A stretch of 64,000 nt of DNA from Bugulina stolonifera (Eukaryota > Bryozoa > Gymnolaemata > Cheilostomatida > Bugulidae), in contig OW285189.1 of the NCBI GenBank assembly GCA_935421135.1, positions 1,288,179-1,352,178 on the forward strand, given 5' to 3'. Position 1 is the first letter of the stretch. The number at the start of each line of letters is the position of its first letter. The translations under genes and the position numbers were made by a program. Under the pieces are notes generated by a model. It had not been told where the DNA came from, searched no databases, and was given only the letters and a program-made list of their open reading frames with translations. Below, piece by piece: positions 14,881 to 30,900 of the stretch.

Positions 14881-16736
14881 AAATACTTGCTCTTGGATGC
14901 TAATGAATTCTCTTGATTGTTATCAGTGGAGGTGTGCATTAATGTACATGTATAATAGTATTATAGTTTCACAAAGATCACCTGGTGCCCACCTTTATGT
15001 CTCAGTCTCCCACTGAGCCTCAAAAGCAAGTCCCATTGGTCTATTTACCAAAATGTTAAGTTAGTACACAGGAAGTCCCAAGTATCCAGTCAATACAGGT
15101 TTATTGTGACATACAGTATACAGGTAAAATTGTAAGAAGAACAGAGAGAGCAATAATATAATCGCCACTTTTGCCTTGTCAAAACGGGCATAACGAAAGC
15201 CATTTAAACTATTGCAATATCCAATAGGATTCAGCAATGTCGCAAAGATGTGGCGAGTCAGAAGTTATCATATGGGCCTTCTGTCAGTACATGACATTAC
15301 ATAGAGTAAGTAAAGTGAGACCATGATAAGTATAAGTATCTACCTCAGAAGCGGTAGGACTCCGCCAGCAATAGTCACACTACTTCTACTAACTAGTGAG
15401 ATATTATTTAATAATTTACTGGCATTAGTTAGTTAGTTGGTTAGTAAGTATTTAATTGCAGAAAATTGTATTATTATCATTATCAGATTATGATTATTGA
15501 TTATTATCATGATTATGATCATGAAAAATAACGTTAACGTAAATTTAAAACTAAAATTTATTTTTTTACAAAGACATAGAGGCACGGTTATGATGGCTAG
15601 TAGTTTTTCATCTCAAATTAATCTAGATGACTTTGAAACTGCATAGGCTATTTGCTACCAGAACAAATATATAATTAACAACAAAAATTAAAATATAATA
15701 TAATAAAATAATAATTAATAATTATAATTATAATTTATTAATTAAAAATTTAAAATTAATTTACTAAAGAAAAGCTACCGGTTTAAGATATGCAAAATTA
15801 GTAGAAATGGCATTGACTTGAATTTTTCATGCCTTCAATAAAGCTACCTAATAATTCAATATATAAATATCAAATAATATCTTTTAAATCAATGCTCTCT
15901 ACTACAAAGATGGTGTCTACCAAACGGGTGGAAGGTAATTCACCATTCTCGTTTACTGCTTCAAACATGCCGCGGGTCGATCGACCACTACGTCCTGTTC
16001 ATTCGACCAATAATTTACATTGGAAAACTATTTAGTCGCCGCGAAATAGCACGAGCATATCAGAGGTGACAACTCCGAAGAACTATACTCGCTAAATATT
16101 TCTATCGCAAATTGCTCCAAGATTAGCAAACTCGCGAAACTTTCTTCCGCGAAATATTTCTGCTTTTAGGGTATTTTACCGCAATTCATACAGATGCCTG
16201 TGCAAGAGTTGTTCTCTCGCAGGACCTGAGCAGACAACTCGAAATTTACCTCCCGATATTATTATAACAATTGCACATCGTGCTTGGTCTGCGAACGCAA
16301 GTCTCACTGCAATATTGTGATAGAACAGCCAGCCAGTAGCACCCCCCAGGCTAACATATGCCGAAAGCCGTTAAGAAGGCAAGGCCTTAGCATAGAGGTA
16401 GCACCAAAACGGATGTTATCCCTCCTGGACAGACAACTCCCAGAGTCTCATGCGTAGTGGAAAGGCAACTTCCCTGAGTCTCAGGGTCCCTCACACTATA
16501 AACTGACAATATTATTAGCTGACATTCAATATCTTATCCATGCATTGTCTATCCATATTATCCATGCATTCATTACCTTATTATCCACTGCGTGTCTTAT
16601 ATACATGTCTGTACTAGCAATCAAGCCTTGGAATTACGTTCTATTGCAACTTGGTTTTTCCCACATTTATACTTATTTAGTAATTGTCTATCCTTACTTG
16701 ATTGTGAATTATTAGAGTCTTTTTGCCACTTTATAT

Positions 16737-17436
16737 TGTAACCACGTGGCCGACCTTATGGATTTAGCTCATATTTACAGACGGCATGTTTCTACCTATT
16801 GTAAGCACATTTTGTGCAGTGGCCGACCTTTTCATATGGCCGAGTCGGGCGGAACCAGACATATTGTTGCGTAAGTTCCGGAGCCGACCCCATGTCGGTT
16901 AACCGACACCATGTCGTCCCTTTTTGCCGGAAGTTTGTTATGTATATAAGGCAGTGCATTTTCTATTGTGAATCAGTTGTTGATTGCGCTTGAATAAAGC
17001 AACATCTCCTAACTCAACCTACAGAGGCTTACTCTTTAGGCAGGTAGTTCCACCTGAGAATCCTTTGGATTCAGTACGGCTCGAGCTCACCTCATCCTAG
17101 GCTAAGCACATCTCTATCCACCCCTTAGGCTTAGGCCGATCCTGGGTTCTAATGAACCTAGCGTCGGACTTAGGCTCTCAAGGTTAGATCTTCTTCACTA
17201 CACTCCCTTGGAGTATAAACTCTACTAGACCTACGTCGGTCCTGAGCTCCAATGAGTCTCGGCATCGGCCTACGTCTAAGATAATCTACAATCTACACTA
17301 TAAAGAGCACCCATAACTGTTCACTCTTTTATGTAATGAGCAGAAGGTACACTTGGTCGGCCTCTACCACCTTCCAAGCCCTTCACATACGTGTAGCCCT
17401 CGGCTCTCTTATGATCTAGCACTCAAAAACATTACA
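16737..17436. mobile_element. Solo-LTR-like sequence
   Basis: Begins TGTAACCACG and ends ATTACA, with a possible 4-bp duplication ATAT on both sides. Inside are a TATA box (TATATAAGG near 16935) and AATAAA near 16992 at promoter/polyadenylation spacing, and paired CATGTCGG / CCGACACCATGTCG motifs. A diverged relative occurs at 52871-53317. The AT-rich duplication is weak evidence for the exact ends. Confidence 0.5.
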
Positions 17437-18987
17437 ATATTATAATATAAACATGATTTCCATGTCATGTTGCATAATGTTACATAAAGTTGTGTATATT
17501 GTAAATTGTACAAACATACAATGTGTATAAACGTGTACAAGGACAATAATAGTTATCAATATAATCCAATATACAGCATAAAACATAATAAATGAAACAT
17601 GAACATATATTTATGCTTATGTACCTGCATATCATGCATTATAAAATAAGTATATTATTTTGTTCTCAGTTTGCTTGTATGCACCTTACTATTTACTGCA
17701 TCCAAAATCATGTAAATAATCGATTGGAAACCAAGCGTCTCAATAATGCCGCTCACACATGTGAATTTTCAGTGTACATGCATGGTGAATGAATTTTGTA
17801 TAGGGCTAAATATCTATTTATTCTAATTACTGCATCTGATCTAAGCCAGTAAATATTCACCATCCCCACCCCCCTAACTCCATTCCCCCAACCCCCCTCC
17901 CCCGCATTGAGTGAAGAAAGTTTATGTCTGGCTTTGTTGTACAGTCATATACATATACATGTACATACAATGTATATATACATATACATACATATACATT
18001 ATGACTTTGCCTAGACATGTTGAAATCTGCTTTTCGAAGGTTCAACATGATATGTGATCAACTGTTAGCTGATAGGACACCCTACTTGACCCATTTATGG
18101 CTATGTATTCCATCAAACTGCTAAACTCTTATTGGTGTTCTTACATGTATATCACAGCAGCAAATTGTGTAAAATGAGCTAGACATGATATCTATACACT
18201 TATATAGCTTTCTTCCGTTCCAGCTATTGCCTACAGTAGCATACCATGGTCACTCTGTTTGTGGGGGTTCCGCTTTAATCCAAGCCAAGATAAATGTAGC
18301 ATAGTAGCATGATATCAGCAAATTTCTTAAGGGAAAAATTTAGACTGTACTAAAGTTAGCATGGCTTGTGGTGTCAATGTCCTCCTGTACCTGTGTTTCC
18401 ACATGACACAAGTCTTTTTCAATAAACTATAATGCCTCTAATAGGCTCTCAGCTTTATCAATAATACTACAATGAGCTTACTGACAGAGTTAGCTAATGA
18501 CAGCCCTTGACAGCCTGACTTCTGCCTTACAGCTACATGAAAATTACATAATCTCTATTGACAGAAAAAAGTGATCAATGAATTCATATAATAGGTGATA
18601 CAGCATATGTTTGAGAAATAATTAGTTAGGTTTATTAGTAAATAGGGAAAGGGTAACATAGATAGGTTATTATTATCTGGTATTCAATAAATCTGTAAGT
18701 TCCGTGAACTATAATATAGAGCGAGGATAGAGTCAGCGCACCCATATACATATCAAGCACACACGCTGACAGAGGCTCGGATTCTTTTATCTTCTAGTGA
18801 CTGTAATTACATGTACATGTAGTTAGATGCAGCTGTATGGGCTCTACGAACCATTAGGTCTCTTCACTCTACACATGGCTCTACAGGTTTAACGGATTGC
18901 AACACTAATAAATAATTAACACATATTAGGCCAGCTATTTCCACTGTACAGCTCATTCATAACACTGATATCTTGGAGACACTCAAA

Positions 18988-21900
18988 ATGGCTGACGTCG
19001 CTCAGCCTACGATTAGATTCCAACTGGGGAGCATGGACCTGGACTTTACAGATACTGAGCAGTTGATTCCAGATGTAGACTCACCACTAACACCTGCAGT
19101 AGAAAATTATCAGCCACTGCTTAGGCTTAACGGCACAGCCTTACCACCACCCGTACCAGCACAAAGTGCAGTAACAGAACCTCGGCTAATATGTTCTGAC
19201 ACTGCAGATACACGTTTTGTAAGTGAAAGTTTACATTGTAAAAGCAATTACCAATACAATGAGGCCTGCGATGAACCTGGGCCTGGTAAAGTGAGAGCAA
19301 ATGAAGATGGCATGTCTAAACCCGCTGCTCTGCAGAAAGTAGTAGTAGAGAGTTGTAGTGGAAGTGACAAAGTCTCTACAGAGAAGCTTTCCAATCCACA
19401 TAACCTTTCCACTGACGTCCATCTTAAAAAGACCAGCCACTCTCGATGGAATGATCTCATCTCAAGGGTCACCAAAGAGCTTACATCGTCAAGCACGCCA
19501 AAGAATTCTTGGGCTCGCTCGAGTGAAAGAGAGGACAATCCAAGCATGAAAAAGTCTAGTCGTGTCAGTCGAACACGAGTATCAGCTGACAGCATTCTCT
19601 CCGCTGGTGACAATGAAGATCCAGAGGATAAAAGACGGCACAGGTATGTGCTATGGCTGGTATGTGCTGTAGCTGGTATGTGCTGTGGCTGGTATGTGCT
19701 GTGGCTGGTATGTGCTGTGGCTGGTACGTGCTGTAGCTGGTACGTGCTGTAGCTGGTACGTGCTGTAGCTGGTACGTGCTGTAGCTGGTACGTGCTGTAG
19801 CTGGTACGTGCTGTAGCTGGTACGTGCTGTAGCTGGTACGTGCTGTAGCTGGTACGTGCTGTAGCTGGTACGTGCTGTAGCTGGTACGTGCTGTAGCTGG
19901 TACGTGCTGTAGCTGGTACGTGCTGTAGCTGGTACGTGCTGTAGCTGGTACGTGCTGTAGCTGGTACGTGCTGTAGCTGGTACGTGCTGTAGCTGGTACG
20001 TGCTGTAGCTGGTACGTGCTGTAGCTGGTACGTGCTGTAGCTGGTACGTGCTGTAGCTGGTACGTGCTGTAGCTGGTACGTGCTGTAGCTGGTATGTGAA
20101 GATGCATACCAATCATCTACATAGTTCATACACTGTATACAGTCTATTATTATATTTGTACCAGTTGTTACTCCTAATGTGTAAGTGGTGATGCCATCAT
20201 TACTCTATGCACTACTGTGAACCCACTCATAATTTCATCTACCAACGCCATAAACATAATCATCCATGGATATACGATACCTACATGTATTCTTACATAT
20301 CAACTATGTTTATATGTTACAAAAATAGTGCACATGCTGGATTTACTATTTTGCATTGTATTTTCGCAAAATAAGTATGAAAAAAATAAGGCTAATCAGA
20401 GAATTGGAGGTATGCTTCAATAATTTCTGGTTATACAATGGCGCAATGGCTGATTCGTGTTGGCAAACACTGAGCTCTCTCATATTACATAGATCGTGCC
20501 GGCTAGTACACCTATCTGTAGATTAAACTGCTTACTACATGATGTACTGTTTGTTTAGATGTGTTAAAAATCAGGTAAGAATAGATTTCCCACAAAAGCG
20601 GAAACTAGTGCCTTAGGCATGGTAGCAGTAATTACATGTACAGCCAGAACTTGGGTAAACACGTATAGTGTAGGCTGCATATACTCACCAATTAACTGTT
20701 TGCCACTTTGTTTTGGTGAAAAATTCTCAACTGAGTAGATTTCACTGCTTTGGCATGAGTACATTGCATGTCACTATTTTACAAGACATGCCCCTGATAT
20801 TGGCTGACCAGGAAAATAATGTACAATATTAATATTATAACAAATACAAGTAAAGAGTCAAACAAACAAACAAACAAACAAACAAACAAACAAACAAACA
20901 AACAAACAAACAAACAAACAAACAAACAAACAAACAAACAAACAAACAAACAAACAAACAAGCAAACAAACAAACAAGCAAACAAACAAACAAACAAACA
21001 AACAAACAAACACATATATTAGAGTTGCAGCAAAATATAACTATATTACAGTACTGTAATGTAACTACTGTATTATTGCACTGTAATTACTGTCTTTCTG
21101 TGCATTGGTTATTTTGAACTCTACCCTGTTTTATTTTAATGGAGACCAATAAAGCACTAAATGTGGATTACATAGTCGCCCCATGTCACAACTTGAAAAA
21201 GTAGTTGGCACTACTGTTCACTTACAGTATAATATTACTACATGTATATACACAATAACAGGCTTATATACACAATAACAGGCTTATATATACAATAACG
21301 GGCTTATATACACAATAACAGGCCTACATCATTACAAGACCCTATTTAACATAACTACTCTTTTGTAGAATCAATTAATCTAATATTTTTCTGAAAAATA
21401 GATATAAAACTAGAAGTTTGAACATGTACTGCACTTTAATTACTGTCTTTCTGTGCATTGGTTATTTTGAACTCTACCCTGTTTTATTTTAATGGAGACC
21501 AATAAAGCACTAAATGTGGATTACATAGTCGCCCCATGTCACAACTTGAAAAAGTAGTTGGCACTACTGTTCACTTACAGTATAATATTACTACATGTAT
21601 ATACACAATAACAGGCTTATATACACAATAACAGGCTTATATATACAATAACGGGCTTATATACACAATAACAGGCCTACATCATTACAAGACCCTATTT
21701 AACATAACTACTCTTTTGTAGAATCAATTAATCTAATATTTTTCTGAAAAATAGATATAAAACTAGAAGTTTGAACATGTACTGCACTATGTACTGCACT
21801 ATGTACTTACGCTGTGTACATACGGGCCTTTTGAGAGCGCAACTGTTTGGTTGGCCACTTGGGACCAGCCATTATAACTAGGCCTGCTTTATTACCAGGC

Positions 21901-24900
21901 CTAGTTATAAATCAACACATGTAAATTCATAGCTAAATTAGAACTGCTCTACACAACGGTGTATGTTCAAAGTGTAGCCTTTGTTCTACAAAGTATTACT
22001 AACTAATTATCGGTTTGCAGCATATTTGGAGATCTGAACGACCCGAGAAGTGATGACAGACCATCAATAGAACCTGGGTTAAAAAACCACCTCTTCTCCT
22101 TCATTCAGGCTGCAGACAACAAGCTGGCTATGAAACTATTTGGTAGTCGTACCGCCTTGCTCAAGGAGAAACGACGACAATACGCTTCTAGAAAATGGAT
22201 TATACATCCTTGTAGTAACTTCCGGTAAGTAAGACATGTACTGTATATGTACTGTATATGTACTGTATATGTACTGTATATGTACTGTATATGTACTGTA
22301 TATGTACTGTATATGTACTGTCTATATACTGTATATATACTGTATATGTACTGTACATGCACTGTATATATACTGTATATGTACTGTATATATACTGTAT
22401 ATATACTGTATATATACTGTACACACACTGTATATGTACTGTATATGTACTGTATATGTACTGTATGTGTACTGTATATGTACTGTATGTGTACTGTATA
22501 TGTACTGTATATATACTGTATATGTACTGTATATATACTGTATATGTACTGTATATATACTGTACATACACTGTATATGTACTGTATATATACTGTATAT
22601 GTACTGTATATGTACTGTATATGTACTGTATATGTACTGTATATATACTGTATATACACTGTATATGTACTGTATATGTACTGTATATGTACTGTATATG
22701 TACTGTATATATACTGTATGTGTACTGTATATGTACTGTTATATGTACTGTATATATACTGTATATATACTGTATATGTACTGTACATGCACTGTATATG
22801 TACTGTATATGTACTGTATATGTACTGTATATATACTGTATATATACTGTATATGTACTGTATATGTACTGTATATGTACTGTATATGTACTGTATATGT
22901 ACTGTATATATACTGTATGTGTACTGTATATGTACTGTTATATGTACTGTATATATACTGTATATGTACTGTATATATACTGTACATGCACTGTATATGT
23001 ACTGTATATGTACTGTATATGTACTGTATATGTACTGTATATGTACTGTATATGTACTGTATATGTACTGTATATGTACTGTATATGTACTGTATATGTA
23101 CTGTATATGTACTGTATATGTACTGTATATGTACTGTATATGTACTGTATATGTACTGTATATGTACTGTATATGTACTGTATATGTACTGTATATGTAC
23201 TGTATATGTACTGTATATGTACTGTATATGTACTGTATATATACTGTATATGTACTGTATATGTACTGTATATGTACTGTATATGTACTGTATATATACT
23301 GTATATGTACTGTATATGTACTGTATATGTACTGTATATGTACTGTATGTGTACTGTATATGTACTGTATGTGTACTGTATATGTACTGTATGTGTACTG
23401 TATATGTACTGTATATGTACTGTATATGTACTGTATATGTACTGTATATATACTGTACATACACTGTATATGTACTGTATGTGTACTGTATGTGTACTGT
23501 ATATGTACTGTATATGTACTGTATATGTACTGTATATGTACTGTATGTGTACTGTATATGTATAGTTATTACTCTTCTCAAAGCACATGATGGTACCAGA
23601 ACTGTATCATTCATATATCTACTGTGATTTTTGTCATTGCTATGTTAATACTGATGTAGATATAAGTAGTTTGCAAAGGAACACATTACCTGGTAACACT
23701 GAATGTCAAACCGGTTAGTTACAAGTATATAATGTATGTCTTCACAAAGTCAGCCTTTAATTATGAAGCATAATAAGCAGTCTAAGCTAATGACAGCCTA
23801 TGCTAAGATATTATAAGTATAGGTAGCTCCAGGACTCCACTACTCTTAGGTAACTCAACTATAGAGGTCACTGCACCACAGTATCAACACAATTAACCAG
23901 ATTAATGAGACCTCAGGTTCCTCAAACAGCTCAAACACTTCTCAATAACTCCTGTATATCTCCTACAACTGTTTCACCTCTCAGCTTAGTTTCCCCAACA
24001 TTTCTTGATATGGTGGTTTCATATTATCACCTGCAATAATTACAAATAACATGATACTATAATAATAAAGGGCCGACTCTATTTGGGTGTTGGTTTCAAA
24101 GGAAAATCTGTGTTAAAATTTTGTAGTTATTATGCAGAGCTCGAATACACTGACTGGTCCTTGAGGTTTGGTAGCAAACCACCTTCACCTGGTGCGCAGC
24201 TCAGAATGCCAAAATTTGACTAGAGTGAAACCAAATTGGAGAAGCATTGTATTTCTGTAGGGTCCCAGGCTACATACACAAGTTACTGCGCTAGGGCCCC
24301 AGGCTATATACACAAGCTATTGCTCTAGGGCTCCAGGCTACATATTATACATGTACAATCTATTGTATGATCCACATGCAACGTATGGTCACATAATGAA
24401 TAATGAAAACTACCAGCTCTGCTGTCTCAAAGATGGACAACTTTTGAGTAAAGTATTTTATAAATTATTCATAATTGATCAATCATGCCACTGATGGTAT
24501 CGCCACTAAGAAATATATTATTTTATGATAAATTGATGTAGAATATTGCTGATCCAGTCCTACAGAATGGTCCTACAGATTGGTCCTACAGACTGGTTCT
24601 ACAGACTGGTCCTACAGACTGGTCCTACAGACTGGTCCTACAGACTGGTTCTACACACTGGTTCTACAAATTGGTCCTACATAATGGTCCTACATAATGG
24701 TCCTACACTTATACATGTAAATAGGCCTACTATTCATGTTACCGGTAATTATCGCAATCTTTTACAGCACAACTGCACACCCATACAACATAATAACAGA
24801 CTCTGACTATGACGATGTTGATACTTCGCTTGTGGGTTTAATACTTCTGTTTCCTTCCATGTGTCCATGTGGAAGTTTGAAGCCTACAAAGACCCACAGT

Positions 24901-27900
24901 AATAGTATACAAGCAATGTTGATATACATAATATGTGGTGTTGATACACACATGCAATGTTAATATACATATGTAAGGTCTCTGCACTTCCCATTCACCC
25001 ACATGTTTATATCCTCACATATAAGATTTACATTTACATATAGTTTATATAATAATGTCAATAGCTAAGCGACTATCTATTGTTCCATTGATTGCAAAGG
25101 AAGAATTGATGTATTGTGACTTTTAAACAAAATTTCCGAGGTATGAAATTGATAGATTTATCTATAGAGGCGAGGAAGGCAACTACAGGTTAATGATATC
25201 TGAAGGAAATCAATTTGAGACTGTAACAAACAATTGTTCACTTGGTTGGCTAATCCCAATGTTAGTTGGTTTAATTAGAATAAACCAGCCTGAGCTCTGT
25301 CAGAGGTCGTCGAGAATATTGTGAGGGGTGTAACCAAGTGGCCCATTAAACTACAGGAAGTGCTGACTTGACTATTAGCTTACTTATAGGCAGCGCATAG
25401 AACATCTGGAAGTATAGAAAGCAAGGCACTAGATCAGTTGTTTATGTGGGAGAAGCATTAGTTATGAAATATAACATAAATATTATAGAGAAAGTGAAAC
25501 AATGTAGCTAATGTACGCCCTAAGTCTGACTCGTAGACCTGCTGAAAGGCTATGATATAGTTATACTCATCTTTGCTGCATGTATTATTATAACCTATGT
25601 TCAACATTGTATAATAATATAGTATATAAACACAATGCATTAATTATGCCTACACGTATAAGTATAAGCAAAAATGAAATATGCTCAGGCTAAGAGGTAG
25701 GGCAACTTTATGCATGTAGTTGGCAGAATAACAAAACTGTAATTTCTAAGTAATGAAAAGATCAATATCTCACTGGCAATTGAAAATATTTGTTATACAT
25801 TGACAAACCCTTATTGAGCAACAAGGCCGACATGCAGCTATTGGTCCATCAGCAGTTGGTCCATCGGCTGTTAGTCTGGCAGTCATCTTGGAAGTTTGAG
25901 GGTCACGCATGAGTATCATAGTATCATAATAAGAAAGGAGTCACTTCTACATACCGTACACCTATGTATGTCATTTTCATCTACAGTGTTGCTACATGTA
26001 TGTATGTAATTGATGTGTAGCCTGGGGCCTATATATACAGTCCACATATAATACATATTATTATACGAGTGCTTGAGCGTATGTAGTTAGCCCTTATTCT
26101 GATTTATATTGGACATGGGTAATTAAGGGTGTGTTGATTTAATCTCAGCTCTGTTAATATTCTTATTTTAGTAGCCTCAAACTATCGGGTCATATTTTTA
26201 GAACTCCTCTTGTCTAACTATAAAAAGTATCCATTACAATATTTTATCATACACGTACATGCGATGCTATTGCTGTAATGTAAGTACGTGCATACACTAT
26301 GTACATGTAAGTACGCGCATACACTATGTACATGTAAGTACGTGCATACACTATGTACATGTAACTCACATGAATTAATACGCATTATGCACACACACCA
26401 CAGCTGACATTTCTATATACACTATACAGCATCCATGTGTGTCTAGTGTCTACCTTTACATGACGTCTTACTATTTGGACTGGTAATGGGAGAGATATGA
26501 CAGTGTAAGTTGAAAAGATGAAGTATTTTATTACAACTCACGTGCAGTAGCTATTGGGGAGTTGTCCTTGTGCTGGCGGTGGTAACCGTTAAGGAGATAC
26601 ACATGTGACAGAGGAGAGGGCTACCTAGTGGGATTCTAATGAAATTCTCCAATGAGGAGACAACTTCTAGATAAGACTAACTCATATTATTTATAATAAT
26701 AGAGTGCACACAGAGAGTGGTGTAATAATAAGATGTAGTAAACAGTTTATGGTTTATATGAGGTCAATGGAGTAGCGACTAATTCCACACACTGGCATAA
26801 TTAGTGAGATTATACATATACACATGTATGTATTTAATATCCCACCATTGAATATCAGAGCAAACATGTTGGAATATTTATACTAAGGAGGAATCTGAAT
26901 TGATCTCATAGCAGTTGGAACTAAGCAAAGATTGTATAATCAGATTATTTATCTCTTGTATGTTTTACTTCTACTCTTTACCAACATTTGTTAAAATGAG
27001 ACTGAAAAACAAATTTCTATAAGATTTATATGCATGTAATGGAAAAAACATCTCAAGAACATGATTTATAGAACTATCTACTGCAGGCCTATGACAGTTA
27101 TTCTATCCATCACTGTTAGCGCTTATATGCTATGAAATGAAGAAGGTAGATGTATTAAAAGTTACATACCGATACAACCGTTCATACTAAAGTAAGCATT
27201 GCCTGTTGTACATTGTTCTATTTTGTAAAAATGGCAGCATTACACTGTAGATCATAATGACAGTGATACACTATAGGAGGTAAGTGTGTAATGTATGGTA
27301 ACAGATTAAGGGTAATATTGCAATAGTCCACAACAGTGCTATAAAATATCAACTTGAATATAATAGCGTTTGTTTTCATTGTCCAACTAAGATTTCTCTA
27401 TCCATGTATGTATGCAATCACACTGCCCATATTTCGCTGCAGGCTGTACTGGGACCTGTTGATGCTGATCTTCCTGGTAACCAATCTAGTGGTGCTGCCG
27501 GTGGCCATTGCGTTCTTCTTCAATGACATGGGCTCCCATTGGATGATATTTAATATCACATGCGATTCCCTCTTTATACTTGACATCTTCATCAACTTCA
27601 GAACCGGTAGTCCATTTGTTACTATCACATGTAGTCTACTATACAGGTGTTGTTCTAGGGCTACATACAGGTGTTGTTCTAGGGCCACATACAGGTGTTA
27701 TTCTAAGGCTACAGGTGTTGTTCTAAGGCTACTTGGTAGAACTGATCAGTGGACCAGTGGCTATCCTATGAACTAGTAGCCACAAAATCACACATACTTA
27801 TAATATAGCCAGACACATTCTGAGGATTTCGATTTTATTCCTAATATTTCGATGCCTGTCCAAGCATCATCAGATGATGCTTGGGAATAAAATCGAAACC

Positions 27901-30900
27901 CTGAGTATGCGTTTTGCTACACTATTTATCATCAAACTACTAGCCCACACCAACATATTCTAACACATACTTTTATATTCATGTATATTATGCTACTATA
28001 TATACGGTAAATATATATTATACTACTGTATATGTACGGTAAATGTATATACACTATCGCATATGCATATGTATATGTACACGTGTATATGTACACGTGT
28101 ATATGTATATACAGTAGTATAATATACATGTACATGTATATTAATGCATACTACGGTATATTCATGCACATGTGTATGACGTCTTCAATTATTGACACCT
28201 ATTGACTTTTCCATGCAAAAATTCCCTTCCAATAACACCTCAGTCTGGTAGTGTATGCACTTGAAATTTATAAAATCAGACAATTTTGTGTCTTACTCTC
28301 CATAACCTACTAGCTACAATTACTATAATTACAATAAATATTTATTTAGATACTATACATGTAGCAATTAAGATAGGTTTGTGCATTATTTTATATGAGT
28401 GCATTATATGATCCATATATGTCTCTATGTATCCATACACTATCACGGTAATCTAAACTCAATTAGATTTTTAATGTGTTAGAAAACAGCGTATGTGCAA
28501 TCCCATTGAATATACATGTTACACAACCATGCAGTTGTTATGTACATATTGGATTGCTATATCTACCTTGAAAGGTGCGTGTACAATGGTATAGTGCATG
28601 TACATGATTACAAACAGCTGTCGTAGGCTACTTGCATTTATTTAGACAGGTAAAACAGTGCAGTTCTTTCTCAAAGCTGACATTAAATGCCTATTTGCAG
28701 TGTATCAGTTTTCCTTAATATGTAATGTGTATTTGCAGTGTGCATGTAATGGACATTTGCTTTTAATGTGAGTTATATGCATGTCAAGTGTATACCAGGT
28801 GCCCTGAAAATGTCTTTAATTATATTTAAATGCTTTGCAAGAATTAAGACAACATTTAAAATTCTCTTTTAACATCGCTTGGCAAGCCGTTTCATTACAC
28901 ACTGAGACCCAAATTCCAACATAAAACTAAAATACGCCGTAATCATGCTAAAATGCAGTGGTATTCCAACGGATACAGCAGTTTCACTGCCTGTAAAAAT
29001 CATTTCATAAATATACGCAGCATTGTGTACACCATAACATATATGTGCATGTGCATGTATGCAATAGTTTAGTATACGTATTTCTATTCTCTCGAAGGTA
29101 TCATAGACCCCGACTCACACGGAGATGTGATACTCGATGGCAAACTCATAGCTATACGTTATTTAAAGAGCTGGTTCATCATTGACTTCTTCAGCAGCTT
29201 GCCAATAGACTATATATTCCTCAAGTTTGACGGCAGTTCATACCAAGCAGGTAGAGCCATACGAATTCTCAGACTAGCTAAGCTTCTGCAGCTTCTCAGA
29301 CTATTACGAATCTCTCGTCTCGTCAGGTATATCAGGATATGGCAAGAGGTACGTGGATGATGACTGTCATTTCCTACGCATGGCAAAATTATATTACTTG
29401 CTGTAGGTAAAGGTTCTTTATTGCATTTACAGTCGCATTATACTGTAGCTATGAGAATGTCATTTAACTCTGCAAATCATGTTTATTGTAAACATGAGGA
29501 CGTATTACGATTAAATACACCGCCGCTTTCTAGGTTTAGGCAAGTTCAGCTGCAATGTAGAAAAAGAGACCAAAAAATCAGAAAGTTGCAGTTACTGCAT
29601 TTATAATTGTCTCACAGAGTGAATATAAATAGTAGAGGACACAGAAGTCTAAAGAATACAAGAGCCTCTTCAATGAGAGTATCGTGTCCACATTGTCTAT
29701 ATGACTGCAGGTTATAGTTCAGTATAGGAGTTATGTTCTCTCTGTAGTACTTCAGTCTGGCCTCTATAGTAGTGAGAATATTCAATCTGATCTGTGTGAT
29801 GGTGTTGCTCTCTCACTGGAGTGGATGCATCCAATTCTTTGTACCAGTAATACAGGGCTGGCCCGAGGATTCCTGGATCAGTATAGAGAAACTGCAGGTA
29901 AGCATTCTTGCAACATGTGCATTTACTCAGCCTATTATTGCAAGCGTTTGGAATAGTAAATATTCTAACTGGGTTTAATCAATATGAATTCACTATCTGA
30001 GCAGCGACAAAATAAGATTCATGTAGGTAATTGTATATTTTAAAATAGGTAGATTGTACACTGTCGTTGGCAATGATGTCATTTCCCTTTTAATCAAATG
30101 CCATTTATATTTATATTTATGGTAAACATTGCATTGTAACATTTGCAATCTGAAAACGGTAGCATCCTCACTATAGGTCCGCTACACTATTGATGGAACA
30201 CTATTATGGTGAATATATAATTGTAGGATGTACACTGGTGGGACCAGTATACCAAGTCACTGTTCAAAGCCCTCTCTCACATGCTTTGTATCGGGTACGG
30301 CCAGTTCCCACCAAGTAACAACACAGATATGTGGCTAACTATAGCTAGTATGCTGGCCGGTGCGACATGCTATGCCCTGTTTGTTGGTCACGCTACAACG
30401 CTCATACAGTCGTTTGATACATCGAGCAGACAATTCCGAGATCATGTGAGTTTGAAAGACAATATTCATCACTGTCTCTAATGATGTATAAGTTTGGGTT
30501 AAGGATTCATCACAATCGGGAGTCTGCTGTGTTCTATTGCCAGTTTACAGTCTGAGATCAGCTGCTTGGGATGTTTGCAGAATATCTGTGACTGCCATAG
30601 TTTCCTACCAGACTATCTACGACCTACAAGCTGGTACCTTTCACTTGTTCAACTAGAAATTTTTTAAAGTCGATGATAGATTGTGAGTTATGATATACAT
30701 GTACAATGTTGTTTAGGATAACAAAGAGCAAACAACTCCAAATACAACTACATCTATATGATTGTATTTCATATGCGCATGCTCTACCTTTTTTCTGTCA
30801 TGCTAACTTATAGCTGCAACAAGTCAACGAATATATGAGTTTCCGAAAATTGCCACAAGATTTAAGAAGAAAAATAACGCTGTATTATGACCGCAAATAT

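Larger units (their letters stand above)
13979..18987. other. Intergenic region between gene A and the first HCN gene
   Basis: The two genes are divergent, so promoters for both should lie here. It contains a TA-flanked MITE (14059-14496), a fold-back element (about 14700-14880), a solo-LTR-like sequence (16737-17436), a dispersed CGCGAAATATTTCT repeat (about 16030-16180) and a C-rich stretch at 17860-17905. No supported exon. Confidence 0.6.

Noticed and set aside
20779..21015. Cys/Leu/Phe/Val-rich small membrane protein
   Set aside because: It is the (GTTT)n strand of a microsatellite.
22105..23627. ORFs of about 450 aa on both strands
   Set aside because: 11-bp repeat translated in frames; no non-repetitive coding part except HCN exon 2 at the left edge on the plus strand.
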